Shown here: positions 34,542 through 46,193 of the stretch, in pieces | Position numbering within the stretch: the first letter of the stretch is position 1 | How the letters are laid out: every line of letters starts with the position of its first letter | Assembly (NCBI GenBank): GCA_039090855.1 | Contig: CM077013.1 | Span: 138,157,240-138,221,239 of the forward strand | DNA from: Macrothele yani | Lineage: Eukaryota > Arthropoda > Arachnida > Araneae > Macrothelidae | DNA: 64,000 nucleotides | Direction of reading: 5' to 3' | Notes under the pieces: generated by a model | Told to the model about the DNA's origin: nothing | The model's database searches: none | Seen by the model: only the letters and a program-made list of their open reading frames with translations | Position numbers and translations under genes: made by a program

Positions 34542-35870
34542 CAACGGCCATTCCATAAAAACTGAGAGTAAAGTCACACAAAATGAAGAAATATACTGCT
34601 GCAAAATATATGTTATTCTTTCTCAAAGTATCTTCCCTCGGATGATATGCAGTGGTCCCATCGTTCAGACCACTTTTCAAAGCATGTGGCGAAAGCAATT
34701 TGTGGAAGCTGCTTTAGCGACCCCTGTACAGTTTGAATGACGTCAACATCTGTGTTAAATGTTGCGCCACGGAACTTCTCTTTCATTGCTGGAAACACCC
34801 AGAAATCGCACGGGGCGAGGTCGGGACGGTAGGCAGGCTGTTGCATGATTTCAATACTGCATTTCGTAAGAAACTGTTGAACAGCAGCAGCCATATGCAG
34901 GCGGGCGTTATCATGGTGTAGGGTTCACTTGCCCACCGGTTCCGGTCGCTTAATCGATACGTTTTCGCTGCAGACGCTTCAAGACTGAAATGTAATACTC
35001 AGCATTGACAGTAATTGGTGGAGGAACGGCATGCTGTTAGACTACACATTTATGAACAAAGAAAATCATCATCATCATCATCATCTTTCTAGCTGATTGG
35101 GTTTGGCGGACTTGTTTCGGGAGGCGAGCCCGTGTATTTCCAGACACTCGTTGCGTGCTTCGTGAGGGGGTCCAAATAGTGGACCCATGTTTCATCGGCA
35201 GTTATTACTGTGTTTAGAAAGTCTGGATCATTTTCAATCATTTGTTTCCACTCATGACACACCTGAACTCTGGCTAACAATTATTCTCTCCTCAGGTGAT
35301 GAGGTACCCATCTGGAACACACACACGATGCAACAGTTTTGTCGCGTAGAATGCGGAATTCCCACGTTTCTGAAATATTAGTTGACGCCGCTATGTGTTC
35401 ACACGTCATTCGGCGATCATCTTGCTGGATTGCCCAATAGTGTTAACAATACGCTCCGTAGCAGCACTTTCAAGTCGACCAGGTGCTGGAGCAAGATCTA
35501 CCGACAAACGTCCTTTTTTAAAATCATGATGCCTTCTAAAAATCTTTGACTCACCCAAACATTTATCTTTGTCAGCTTTTTCATTAAATCAACTGCTTCT
35601 GGAGCAGTTTTACCCAAACGATAGCAAAATTTTATTGCGCAACGCATTTTACTTCTTAACTCTGAATCATACACTTCCATAGGTGTATGGCGAATTGCAG
35701 ATGCACCTTAAACAACTGCGCAATAACAAAACCAAAATGTCTGCCACAGCTGACAACTGTTGCCATAGATACTTCCTTAATTCAGTTAGTCGTCTGCGTT
35801 GTTATTTTCCCCATTCGCACTGTTGCCAGCTCAAAAGAAATTACTCTCAGTTTTTATAGAACGGCCATTG
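34542..35870 (-). mobile_element. mariner transposon, second type
   Basis: Inverted ends caacggccattccataaaaa (34542) and its counterpart ending acggccattg (35870). TA precedes the left end, and TG stands where the right TA should be. Length 1,329 bp. Confidence 0.85.
34613..35680 (-). pseudogene. mariner (DD34D) transposase relic
   Basis: Start near 35680 (MEVYDSELRSKMRCAIKFCY), a middle with first Asp TVITADETWVHYLDP (about 35200), then HHDNARLH and RPDLAPCDFWVFP with 34 residues between the second and third acids. All three Asp residues are present, but stops and frame changes near 35500, 35290 and 35080 inactivate it. The C-terminus (FEKWSERWDHCI) is near 34650. Confidence 0.85.
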
Positions 35871-36600
35871 TGTATTTCTACTAGTCTCCGGAAAAGGACG
35901 ATTTTTTCTTACTACGCGAACTTGGTTACCATATACGGTTGTACTACATGAGTAGTTTGTGTTCAATTCAAAGTTATTTTCTAGAAAATTCTGGAATTAG
36001 AGGTGAGAGGGCAAGCAAAATCATAAACATTATATTCCTTTGATACGCAAGATCACTTTTTCTCCAAAGTATTCAGGTTGTGTGTAACCGTGTAATTGAA
36101 ATATAATACACAAGAAAACGAACAAAATAGATGCTTATTGTCGGGAAATTGCGTTAAGGTAAGCAGAATCGTGCGGCTAAATTTTTCTCTGAAACACGTG
36201 TCTTAAAGAAATTGTTAAAATCCCAAAATGCGTTTATCAAAGCGACTTAAAATCACAGAGAAATACAATGGCTAACGGAAAACGAGTCGTATTACTCAGC
36301 TGTTTGGTTGAAAATCCTATTGTTCAGTCATGCTTATCAGGATCACGTGCACTTATTCGCAGAGACATCGGTAATTTTTTATAAAAAAAAAAAGAGCACG
36401 GAACAAAAGGTCGTGCTGGCGTCCTTAGAACGAGCGTGGGAAAATAATGAAAGTTGCATTACTTTGCTTGAATTTGAGAATTTCCGAGTGATCCGGTTGG
36501 AAAACAAAAGCTCGGAGTCATTAAGCCTGAGCTGAGTTAAATCAGTTGAGTATCTTATAAAATGGATGAAGGAAACTAAACATTGGATAAAATCGAGTGA
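35871..36600. other. Spacer
   Basis: AT-rich; no gene or repeat that I can support. Confidence 0.4.
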
Positions 36601-36604
36601 CGTA

Positions 36605-38385
36605 TGAGCAGGTAATATTAAAAATTTCCAAAATGAAAAGCATGTCACTCAGTATAACAATCTCTTTAGGTGCTCCTCTCTTTCTGACAACTAAGAAAAT
36701 TAGCCTATAATGCCCTGTATGAGAACGTCGTAGACGTTTTTTACGCTTCCCAACTATAGGTTGAAGAAGCGTATATGGTCCAGCTTTGTCCGTCTGTCTG
36801 TCTGCCCGTCTGCCCGTCCGCACGATAACTTGCGTAAAAATGGTTCGATTTCGATGAAATTGTAGTATGTGGTAGGGGACCACCCGGGGTCAAACCCTGT
36901 TCAAAATGGGCGAAATGGGGGTCAAAGGTTAGGACAGAGGAGCGGGATCCATTCCACTGCCTTTATGCGTCATAACATACATAAAACTGGTTCGATTTCG
37001 ATAACATTTTAGTACGTGGTAGAAGACTACCTAGGGAAGAGCACTATCGAAAATGGGCGAAATGGGGTCAAAGGTATAGGAGCGGGATTTATTCCACAGC
37101 CATTATCCTCAAAACTTGACTAAAAATGCTTCTATTGCGACAACACTTCAGTATGTTGTTCCGGAGATGTACCGAAACAATTGTGTTTAATATAATCGAA
37201 ATGGTGTCAAACATCACGGCACAGGAGAGAGATTTATTCCTCAGCTATTATCCTCATAACTTGAGTAATGATTTCTGGTATTTTGGAAAGCGTATTATAA
37301 TCAATGCATTGCGTGATTTTACTAACTGGTTTAAGCTTTCCAACCGTAGGTTGAAGAAGCGTATATATGCTCCAGATTTGTCCGTCTGCCCGTCCGCACG
37401 CTAACTTGCCTAAAAATGGTTCGATTTCATTTAAATTTCAGTATGTGGTAGGGGGACTACTTGGGGACGAAATCTATTGAAAACGGAGGAAATGGAGTCA
37501 AAGTTCACGACGTAGGAGCGGGATCCATTCCATTGCCCTCATGCTTCATAACTCACGTAAAAATGGTTCGATTTCGATGAAATTTAAGTATGTGGTAGGG
37601 GACCATATGGGGACGAACTCTGTTGAAAATGGGCGAAATGGGGTCAAAGGTCAGGACATAGGAGCGGGATCCATTCCATTGATCTTATGCGTCATAACTT
37701 GCGTAAAAATGGTTCGATGTCGATGACATTTTAGTATGTGGTACGGGACTACCTAGAGACGAATCCTATTGAAATGCGTGAAATGGGGTCAAAGGTCAGG
37801 ACATAGGAGCGGGATTCATTCCATTGCTCTTCTGTGTCATAACATAAGTAAAAATGAATCGATTACGACAAAACTTTATGTTGTTCTTCCGGAGGTATAC
37901 TGAACCAGTTCTGTTGAATATCGTCGAAATGGGGTCAAAGGAGTGAGATTTATTCCACAGCCATTTTCCTCATAACTTGACTAAAAATGCATCTATTGCG
38001 AAAAAGCTTTAGTATGTTGTTCCGGAGGTATACTGAATGGGTTCTGTTTAATATCATCGAAATGGAGTCAAAGGTAAGGGCACAGGAGCAAGATTTATTC
38101 AACAGCCTTTATCCTCATAACTGGAGTAATAACTCGAGTAATGATTTCTGGTATGTTGGAAAGCGTATCATAATCAATGCATTGCATGATTTTACTAACT
38201 TGTTTGAATTTATTACGACAAAGAACGAAAAGTCACGTATGAGAAAATCATACTAAAAATTTCCTAAACGAAAAGCATGTCACTCAGTATAAAAATCTTT
38301 TTTGGTGCTTCTCTCATTCTGACAACTAAGAAAATTAGCCCATAATGCCCTGTAGGTGAAAGTCGTAGATTTTTTTTTTAATTTA
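36605..38385. repeat. Tandem ~145-bp repeat block with direct terminal copies
   Basis: ggagcgggat-type landmarks recur at about 36939, 37079, 37226, 37515, 37662, 37806, 37940 and 38087. Two super-units each begin with ggttgaagaagcgtatat (about 36759 and 37350) and a gtctg/cccgtccg tract. The block is flanked by direct copies of gaaaagcatgtcactcagta (about 36632-36740 and 38270-38380). Confidence 0.75.
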
Positions 38386-38870
38386 TTACGACAAAGAATG
38401 AAAAGTCATGGAAATGTGAGAAAGGCGATAGAATAGGTCTGACGTACTACAGAGATAAAGCACGTGTCAAGACGACAAATCTGCAGGTATACCTTCCGTC
38501 CGTGCAGCTTGGTTGGGAGAACAACGTGCTCCGGAGTTAGGGGGCACGATTTCGAGATCCGTCACGGACAAGTCTGTGTTTTCACATAGGCAGTTCAACA
38601 ATCTTGGGTTCTGCCTTTAGTTGGTGCTAAATTCAAAACATTACAGAAATACAAAAGCATACGTATATGTAAAGAATAATGCCTGATACAACTTTGAAAG
38701 ATGCAATAGAAATGAATGAGCTATCCAGAGAATAAAATAAATAAACTGAATGAAATAAATATGGGAAATGAGATATAGTCATTGCCGTATCCAGGGAAGA
38801 GTTTTGGGAGTTAAATCCTCCGCGAAGTGGCGCACTTTAAAAAAGAGGCGGTAGAAAGATCCGTATACTT

Positions 38871-39178
38871 GGGCCACGGTCAGCGTCCGTGACTTCCAGA
38901 GAGAAACCTCAGGCTCGCTCCCGGGCAGGTGCGAACGCTCGAACGACTAAATATCAGCCGTGCGTTGGATGGACACGTTAAGCCGTCGGATCCCAGGTAC
39001 TGGTCCTCCGGTAATAAATAAAAGGCGACTTCCACCAGTTTCTAGCTCGCTTCCGAATCACTTTCCTATAGGGGCTTTCCAGCCCAAATTTCCTAGTTTC
39101 CTATTCCTAAGGGTTGTTTAAGACCTGGGGTCAAACACTCCCTTCCTAGAATCCTCTACATATGATATGAGATCTATA
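38871..39178 (+). mobile_element. SINE C, near full length
   Basis: Head gggccacggtcagcgtccgt, shared centre atcagccgtgcgttggatgg and cacgttaagccgtcgg, shared tail gtttaagacctggggtcaaa. Compare 51131-51460 and 61024-61150. Confidence 0.75.
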
Positions 39179-39739
39179 TGCTTGTGTAAGTAGCATAGCA
39201 TGTAAGTCAGCATTTAAAAAATGGCGAGTATTGAATAGAAAAATTTCGTGTGCAAATAAAATGCGACAGGAAAAATTTAGCGTACGTATTTGAAAATAAA
39301 TGTTCGTCTTTGTGAAAATTAATTTTATAATTCAAAAACCCTCCGCGAAAATTCTTTCTGGTTGCGGCTCTAGATACAGTCTAGTACCAGGACTAGGCCG
39401 GACTTATTAGAACCGGGCAAAGGAGGCATGTGCCTCCGGATGTGGCGCCTCAAAAAGCCCCACGGTTTGAAGGCCTCGGTATTCACGGGCACAAAAAATT
39501 ATACGACAAAAGAGAAATATGCAGAATATAACAAAATAATTAAGAATGAGTCCACAACTAGGCTAATACCTCGTATTACCTAATTCGTATGGAATATGTT
39601 GTCTAGGATATCAGAACATCTGAATACACCTAAAGTTAGTCATTCAGTTGTTCTGGACTGGATGAGATAGTTCCAGATTCCGATAGCCCCTGATCTCCGA
39701 GAGTCCATTTTCTACTGATTAATTTTCAAATTTCAGTAT

Positions 39740-40113
39740 AACGCCGTCCCGGTGGTGCAGTGGTCTAAGGCGCTGTTGGGTCCGGGTTCGAATCCCGGTG
39801 AGGCATGGGTGTTTGTGTTCGTCTTTCGGCACTGGCTCTCAATATGTTACTTGTCCAACATTGGTTATCTGTGTACATTACTCATTTGGCATACTGTCAT
39901 ATCCATGTTTGATGTAAATTTGTTCACACTGTGTTATGTGATCAACACTGGCTATATCTGTGTAAATTGATCATTTGGTAAGCTGTAAACCGTGTATGAC
40001 TTGTTACTGTTAAATATCTGTATCTTCTCTATGTCGGCCTGTTTGTCATGTCTGTACCACCAGGTCCAACAAACCACTTTTTTAAACCTTTAATCAAAAG
40101 AAATAAAAAAAAA
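39740..40113 (+). mobile_element. SINE A variant with a long body
   Basis: Target duplication tcagtat at 39733-39739 and 40114-40120. It has the same head as SINE A (ggtggtgcagtgg, gggttcgaatcccgg) but a different body, ending in gtccaacaaaccac and a poly(A)-rich tail. The 45948-46193 copy shares this tail. Confidence 0.75.
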
Positions 40114-40298
40114 TCAGTATTGCTTTAAGAATTTTAATGACAATTCCGGTTGAAACTGCTGTAACAGAGCGAAGTTTCTCTACATTGAAATTAATAAAAT
40201 ACTATCTTAGAACTAGAATGACTCAAAAAAGGTTATCTAATTTGGCACTACTGTTAATAGAGCTTATATTATGTGATACTCGTGTCTCAACTGCATAA
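40113..40298 (+). pseudogene. hAT transposase C-terminal fragment (dimerisation domain)
   Basis: Sixty-one codons read ILMTIPVETAVTERSFSTLK and later RLSNLALLLIELI before a TAA at 40296. This is the conserved hAT C-terminal dimerisation motif (family form: P-V-x-A-x-x-E-R-S-F-S-x-L-K). Nothing upstream of the SINE continues the frame, so only the tail survives. Confidence 0.8.
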
Positions 40299-40819
40299 TT
40301 AATGATATTTCTGAAACAAAGGAAAGAAAACTAATGTTTTTTGTGAAACCGGTAACAAAGGATCTTTTTTAGAAAAGGCGTGCTAAAAAGTACCTCTTCC
40401 CTACATATCATTCTAAATCTTCATCAATAGATCAGTATATCTCACACAAGCCCATAAGTTTAGTAATACAATTTTAATCAAATTGTTTAGATAGATAGGG
40501 CTCTCTTCAAAAATATTTTCCGCTGCCCCCCACGCCCTACAGGTGGCCCTTTCTAGTTGGCAAGGAAGTAAATGGGAAATATAAATAGGCAAATAATCAA
40601 GGAAGTCAACGGAAAACGCAGATAGCGTAGTAGTAAAAAAAAGTCAACATAAAACGGAGATAGTCATAGACAAGGGGAAATTAGGGATAGTGTAATTATT
40701 TATGTGAAGATAGAGGCAGTCATATTCTGACAATCAATTGAGACGAAGCGAGTCATAGTGTAGTAGTCAAGGGGAGATTGGAGATATAATATTCAAATGA
40801 AGCGTTGGCACAACAACAA

Positions 40820-40935
40820 AAATGACACCGAATTTTCTGTTGTAATGAGCATGTCTTTTGAATGCTTTACGACACGAATACAATATTTCAGTTATTCATA
40901 GTCAGTGGAACCCATTAGGGAAAACACAAAACAAA
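40820..40935. repeat. Dispersed repeat, family F
   Basis: gacaccgaattttctgttgt, then ttattcatagtcagtggaac; similar to 55930-56045 and 60718-60760. Confidence 0.5.
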
Positions 40936-40986
40936 TCTGCCACGTTTCTACAATCGATAAAACATCTAGAAATAGAAACGGTATTT

Positions 40987-41206
40987 TTTTTTTTTTTGAT
41001 TGAAGGTTTAATGACCACCGTGAGCAACTCGATGGGCTATACGCAGTCACCCGCTTCTAATTTAGGGTCACTGGTTCCAAGGGAACGGAGATAGCCAGTG
41101 CCGTGAGACCAACACAACATCCGTGGTTCACCAGAATTCGAGCCCAGACCAATCACGGACGAACAGTAAAAAGCCATCGCTTAGACCGCTGCGCCAAAGC
41201 CCACAC
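40987..41206 (-). mobile_element. SINE A, diverged copy
   Basis: Minus strand, poly(T) at left, with cgatgggctatacgcagtca and a mutated tRNA head (cgcttagaccgctgcgcca). More diverged than its neighbours, so older. Confidence 0.8.
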
Positions 41207-41267
41207 AGCACAAAACGTTTTAGATATGTATCAGTAATGTTACAATCTCTCATTTTCGTTACACTTT

Positions 41268-41488
41268 TTTTTTTTTTTGATTGGAGGTTTAACGACCACC
41301 GTGAGCAACTCAATGGGCTATAAGCAGTCGCCCGTCCCTAATTTAGGGTCACTGGTTCCAGGGAAGGGAGAGAGCCAGTGCCGTAAGACAAACACAACAT
41401 CCATGCCTGACCGGGATTCGAACCCGGACCCCTTACGGACGAATGATCAGAGGCCAACGCCTTAGACCACTGCGCCACCGGGGCGGCC
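41268..41488 (-). mobile_element. SINE A
   Basis: Target duplication cgttacacttt at 41257-41267 and 41489-41499. Near identical to the 32.9 and 53.6 kb copies. Confidence 0.92.
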
Positions 41489-41499
41489 CGTTACACTTT

Positions 41500-42446
41500 C
41501 AGAGATATCTTACAATTACGTTTCAGCAACATCTATTTTGGAACATAACTCTTTGTACATTGCGGTTACGTTAAAAAAGCTTTCACCGATACTACTGTTT
41601 TATAGTTTCCATTGTACATAATTGCTACCTTGATGTTACATTCCGGTGATATTTTAGATTTTTGGTTTGGCAACGGCGTGGATTTTTGGTTTAGCAACGC
41701 ATTTATGCCATTTCACCGAAGCACTCTCGTAGTCGTATTTCTATGTGCTACTGGGATATTCTTTGGTGATAATGCCATACTAGAGTTAGCTAGTTAGTTG
41801 ATTTATTATTTCATCCTTTTGTGTGTGTGTGTGTGTGTGTGTGATTCAAGATCATCTGAAAGTATGTAATTGTTTCGATTATCATAATTTTTAAATTCTA
41901 AGAAGCATTTTTATAAAATCCAAGTAGATGTCAATGTTGTTGCATTAGTATACTGTACCAGCATGTTTTTTTTTTACTTGAAGCTGAGAAATTTCATATT
42001 GGTAGCTATTTAGAGAAATGACGAATTTGATTGTCTTTCTTTTTTCGCTGAAATATAGTCTATTCCACATATATAATAGAAATTCTACACCCTCATTTGG
42101 GATCGATTTCTAATTATTTTGTTACCAATATATAAACGCCGCCACTGTTCCCAATGGACAGAGGACTGCGTTGAACCTGTGAAAACGTAAACTACTCGTA
42201 ATACGACTGTTGTTGCTTTTAAAACAGCTGTCGAGTGTAATATTTTTTATTGTGATTTTACGAAGTTTATTAAAACTATAATATTCAACGAAGTAAATAC
42301 ATAACAGTAATATGATGATGTCACAAATATCTTTCAAATACGTAACAGTAATGTAACGAAGTTACAAATATCTTTCAAATACGTAACATTAACATGGAGT
42401 TGGTATGTTGAAGTTACAAAGACCTTTCACTGGTGGAGGGGGAGGA
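41500..42446. other. Spacer with (GT)n microsatellite
   Basis: A GT run at 41821-41843. Otherwise AT-rich, no gene. Confidence 0.5.
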
Positions 42447-42507
42447 TGTGACGTGCATGCCCAGCAGAACGCACACGACATAAAGGCAGATAGCAGTCAG
42501 AACGAAC

Positions 42508-42580
42508 GTCCGCGCAGCTCAATTGGTAGAGCGACTTATTCCGGAATGAGGGGTACCCGGGTTCGAGCTCCGGCGTGGAC
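42508..42580 (+). mobile_element. Single tRNA-like unit (as in the 7.5-8.7 kb array)
   Basis: gtccgcgcagctcaattggt opens a 73-base tRNA-like segment ending cggcgtggac, with gggttcga as the B box. The upstream phrase cacgacataaaggcagatag (from about 42473) is the same as in the array. The anticodon arm is irregular, so I classify it as SINE-like rather than a tRNA gene. Confidence 0.65.
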
Positions 42581-42595
42581 AAAAATGACGGAGAA

Positions 42596-43590
42596 TTGCG
42601 AACACAACATAACAAACCGCTTTTAGTGTCTTTAATGTTTTATATACCATAATAATGACTTTTAGAATACGTTCTTTTAATCAGACGTATGAAGGCTTCC
42701 CCAGGAAGAAATGTTTAAATCTTGTTTTTTTTTTGTCAATAATACAACCTTTTTTTTGGATAAGGTGTCTAGTAAAATTTCAATAAACTATTCAACTAAA
42801 ACATTCTACAATAAAGCATGGAACAAAAAATAACGTAACAATAGAACTATAAATTTTTCTTCTTAAAGTTTGTTCACCACTACGTTAACTCCGGCAGCAC
42901 AACGTGCAGAGAGGTAAAAGTCATACCTTTTCGAAGATTGAAACTTACAATTAATATGCAGCACGTTATACAGTATTACAAGACTACAAGCAGTAGTCTG
43001 TATGCCGAAAATGTAAAGTGCTAAAATTTCTAAGGGTTCAATATAAATGGAAATAGGACATAACCAAAAGGAGATTGAAAATAATCTAGTAGCAGTATTA
43101 TATAGTACAGTAAGTTACGGCAAAGAAAAAGTAGAAGATCCAGTCATAGATGGTTGTAAGAAAAGCGCTGCAGGAAAATAAAGGAGATCAAGAACCAAAA
43201 ACAAAGACAACTAGGATAAAACGGGGGGGGGGGGGGCCTTCGTTCAGAAGTTACCGTACCAGGATGATAAGAAGAAGAAGAGCTCACAATGTAGAAAACA
43301 TTACAGAGAATACAGAGCTACAAATGTTTCATAACAATCCATTATCACGTAAGATTGAAAATTCGAAGGCAAAATAGATATATTGCGCGACATACAATTC
43401 TGCGATTAGATCTTTTCTCAAATATATTATAAATTAGTATTGCCTAAAGGAAAATGCATTATTAAGAAAAAAAAGAAAAAGGGAAAGCACGAAAGTATCT
43501 AGAATATCTTGCCAGAAAGTTTTCAGTTCGTTCAGTGGAACTAGAGATATCTTGACTAATAAACGAATATTTATTTTATATCGCAGCAAA
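42596..43590. other. AT-rich spacer with a G14 run
   Basis: Fourteen consecutive G at 43223-43236. No gene supported. Confidence 0.45.
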
Positions 43591-43870
43591 AACAGTCTTG
43601 TTGGGCCAGCACTGGCCCAGCACTATGTTGCCACTGCCCAACCGTCCATAAAGTGCCCCGGCGGCCACCACATGGGCGAGCAGTTCAGGCCAGCAGCTGG
43701 CACCCCTATCAGTTGTCATATGCCAGAACAGAGCCACCAGTTATCCATCACTGGCAGTGGCAGGCACAAGTGGCCCTTAAGCTGTCCTGCAAGCATGTGC
43801 CATAAATGATGGCGAGCCTAATGTGGTCCGTCAGTTTCCCGCCAGTGGCAGCTGGCAATCACGTGATATA
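43591..43870. other. GC-rich island
   Basis: Much richer in C and G than its surroundings, with recurrent short motifs (gccagcactggcccagca, ccactggcagtggc, gccagtggcagctggca). The plus frame 43552-43809 is open but has no recognised domain. Confidence 0.45.
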
Positions 43871-43989
43871 ACTGATGGTTTGCCGAATCTTGTGCACCAA
43901 TTTCCCAGTAGTAGCCATAAAAAAAAATTCAGATATCCACAGTTCCCCAAAGCCACAACTTATGTTTCTTCCCCAAAGTAACTCATCTG

Positions 43990-44125
43990 CATGGCGTCAC
44001 GAAGTTGGAGAAATTTCCTCAAGTCCCGATAAACGCCCCGTGGAATCGAAACAGCGACATCTTGCTTACGAAACGAGCGACTTAGCCACTACACTAGTTT
44101 GCCATGTACGCGAGCTGGATTGACG
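43990..44125 (-). mobile_element. tRNA-like SINE head, separate family
   Basis: On the minus strand: actagtgtagtggctaagtc (A-box-like), then gtttcgattccacgg (B-box-like). Only the head can be defined. Confidence 0.5.
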
Positions 44126-44314
44126 GTAAGCCTATTTCCTGCGTGATCTGAAATCAAGGGTTGTCTTTTTAATTTTACAGATTGCGAATTAGTTTTCATC
44201 AATGTCCGATTCATATAATTCATAAATTTATTTTTTCAACGTAACGATTTTTTTATTTACCTTAAGGGAACTTCACTCACTTTCAACGAGTACCAACTTA
44301 AAGACGTTTTCCAT

Positions 44315-44317
<3 letters not shown>

Positions 44318-44347
<30 letters not shown>

Positions 44348-44556
44348 CGGTTGGAGGTTTAACGACCACCGTGAGCAACTCAATGGGCTATAAGCAGTCG
44401 CCCGTCCCTAATTTAGGGTCACTTGTTCCAGGGAAGGGAAAGAGCCAGTGCCATAAGACAAACACAACATCCATGCCTCACCCTGATTCGAACCCGGACC
44501 CCGTTCGGACGAATGATCAGAGGCCATCGCTTAGACCACTGCGCCACTGGGACGGC
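44318..44556 (-). mobile_element. SINE A
   Basis: A long poly(T) of about 28 bases at the left, standard body, and head ending ccgtcccagtggcgcagtgg on the minus strand. No clear target duplication found. Confidence 0.88.
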
Positions 44557-44989
44557 TCCAAAGTTTTGAGCTGTCCTTGTGGTCTTGAAAGGCGATTGTT
44601 TAATTAATATATTTACCTGTTCAGGACACATTCCGTTACATTTTTAATGTTGTATCTTTTTCTCCACGGTCCGAAGCAACAATTGCTCTAAATAAGAAAG
44701 ATATTTTACTTTACTCCAGGTTATTTCCCCTCCAATATTGTGTATTCAACCCATGGATGACTGCATTACATTACACTCATTTTCATAAAAAAAAACACGG
44801 CACCAAGAAAAGAACGTGCGATTAACGCGATACTCGGCGAATAGTTACGGCGAGGCGGAGGGCATGCGAATGATAAAAGTTTTGTGCGATGCCGCATGCC
44901 TGCGCGTCCAAGACCGGCACTGCAATCTCAATCCCTTGGGCTTATAAGGGCGCCGCGCAGGGGATTCCACACGCGTGCCGAAGTGCATG

Positions 44990-45489
44990 GTAAGAGTCAG
45001 GTGAGATCCCTGAGCGATAGACATGCCGAGTAGCCGGCGTAGATGTGCGTACGGGCAACTGATGGAGTTTGATCGAGGCCGTATCGTCCGGATGAGAGAG
45101 GCAGGGTGACCAGCGCGCCGAATCGGTTGCCATTTGGGCCGGTCGGCCAATACAGTGCGATCATGTTGAGAGCAATGGATACGAGAAGGAACCCAGTCAC
45201 ACTACTATCAGAGAGGACGGTGGGATCGTAAGAACGGCATGCAAAGATGCAACGACGTCCTTGTCCAATATCCAGAAACATGTGGCGCCTGTACAAGGGA
45301 CTCCTGTGTCCGCCAGAACAATTTCCAGACACCTGGCACGTACAAAACGTACGTGAAGCACTCAAACACGGAGCTTGAGAAGACACATATAGGCCAAAGG
45401 GGGACCGACACCGTACTAATGTATGTGAATAAATGCTATGTTGTGTTTCTCTTCTAAGTGTCCGGTGATTTTTGTCGATATAGTGTATA
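44990..45489 (+). pseudogene. Tc1-like transposon, internally deleted relic
   Basis: Near ATG 45023 the frame reads MPSSRRRCAYGQLMEFDRGR then IVRMREAG and a stop: the N-terminal helix-turn-helix start of a Tc1 transposase. Further readable pieces run to about 45250. From about 45405 the sequence matches the 3' end of the Tc1 element at 25.1 kb (MYVNKCYVVFLF; end tttttgtcgatatagtg plus TA). The catalytic core is missing. Confidence 0.65.
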
Positions 45490-45947
45490 ACGCCTTATTC
45501 TTATTGATACGAACATTTCCTTTATTCAACTGATATTTCATTCACATTCTCTTGTTATTATACGTGCAAAGGAACTATTGCAAGGGTTTTGAAAAGGTGC
45601 CTGAAGTTCTCTAGAATAGGGACTTTCTCCTCACCTAGTTATTATTAACTAAAGAGAAAATAATTTTATGAAGATTTTACTTATTTACTGAAAAAAATGA
45701 CGAAAATTGTTTTTCTTTTCAAAACTTGATTCAAAGCTGCCGTAAAAAATTCCTGGCTTTTTCTTTAACCTGTTTGATACGAAATGTCCTCAAAAACTTT
45801 AGAAAATTGTTGAGGTTAGAGGCCCTCTTTTCCCATGAGCCCCCCCCCCCACTTCGGCGGTTGCGAGGGCTATCAGTACGCCCATCCCGTACCTGTGACG
45901 TCACTGAGTATAGGAGGCACACGATTTTTGTTTCATTGAATGTTTAA

Positions 45948-46193
45948 AAAAGTAAATTATTTATTGGACTTGGTTGACATATACAGTATAGACATTTTGT
46001 GTTTCGACGTAAGCAATGTAAATATGTAGAGAGCATTTGAATGTAAAATGCCGGGTGAACAAGGAATACAGCGGATAAATCCCCGAAAGACAAACACAAA
46101 CAACCATGCCCAACCCGGGATTCGAACCCACTCCCCTCCGTTGAGCGAATGATCAGAAGCCATCGCTTAGACCACTGCGCCACCGGAACGGCG
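45948..46193 (-). mobile_element. SINE A variant
   Basis: Minus strand. Head ccgttccggtggcgcagtgg with cgggattcgaaccc (B box seen on plus). The body differs from SINE A and resembles the 39.7-kb variant at its tail (aagtccaataaata). Confidence 0.7.

Larger units (their letters stand above)
39396..40560 (+). mobile_element. hAT relic with nested SINE
   Basis: The left edge (aggccggacttattag, then aaaggaggcatgtgcctccg) resembles hAT ends, and the right edge (ccgctgccccccacgcccta) is C-rich. Boundaries are approximate. The interior carries a hAT C-terminal coding fragment. Confidence 0.5.

Noticed and set aside
38461..38640. Another tRNA-like SINE head (gatttcgagatccg)
   Set aside because: A and B boxes too weak and boundaries not definable.
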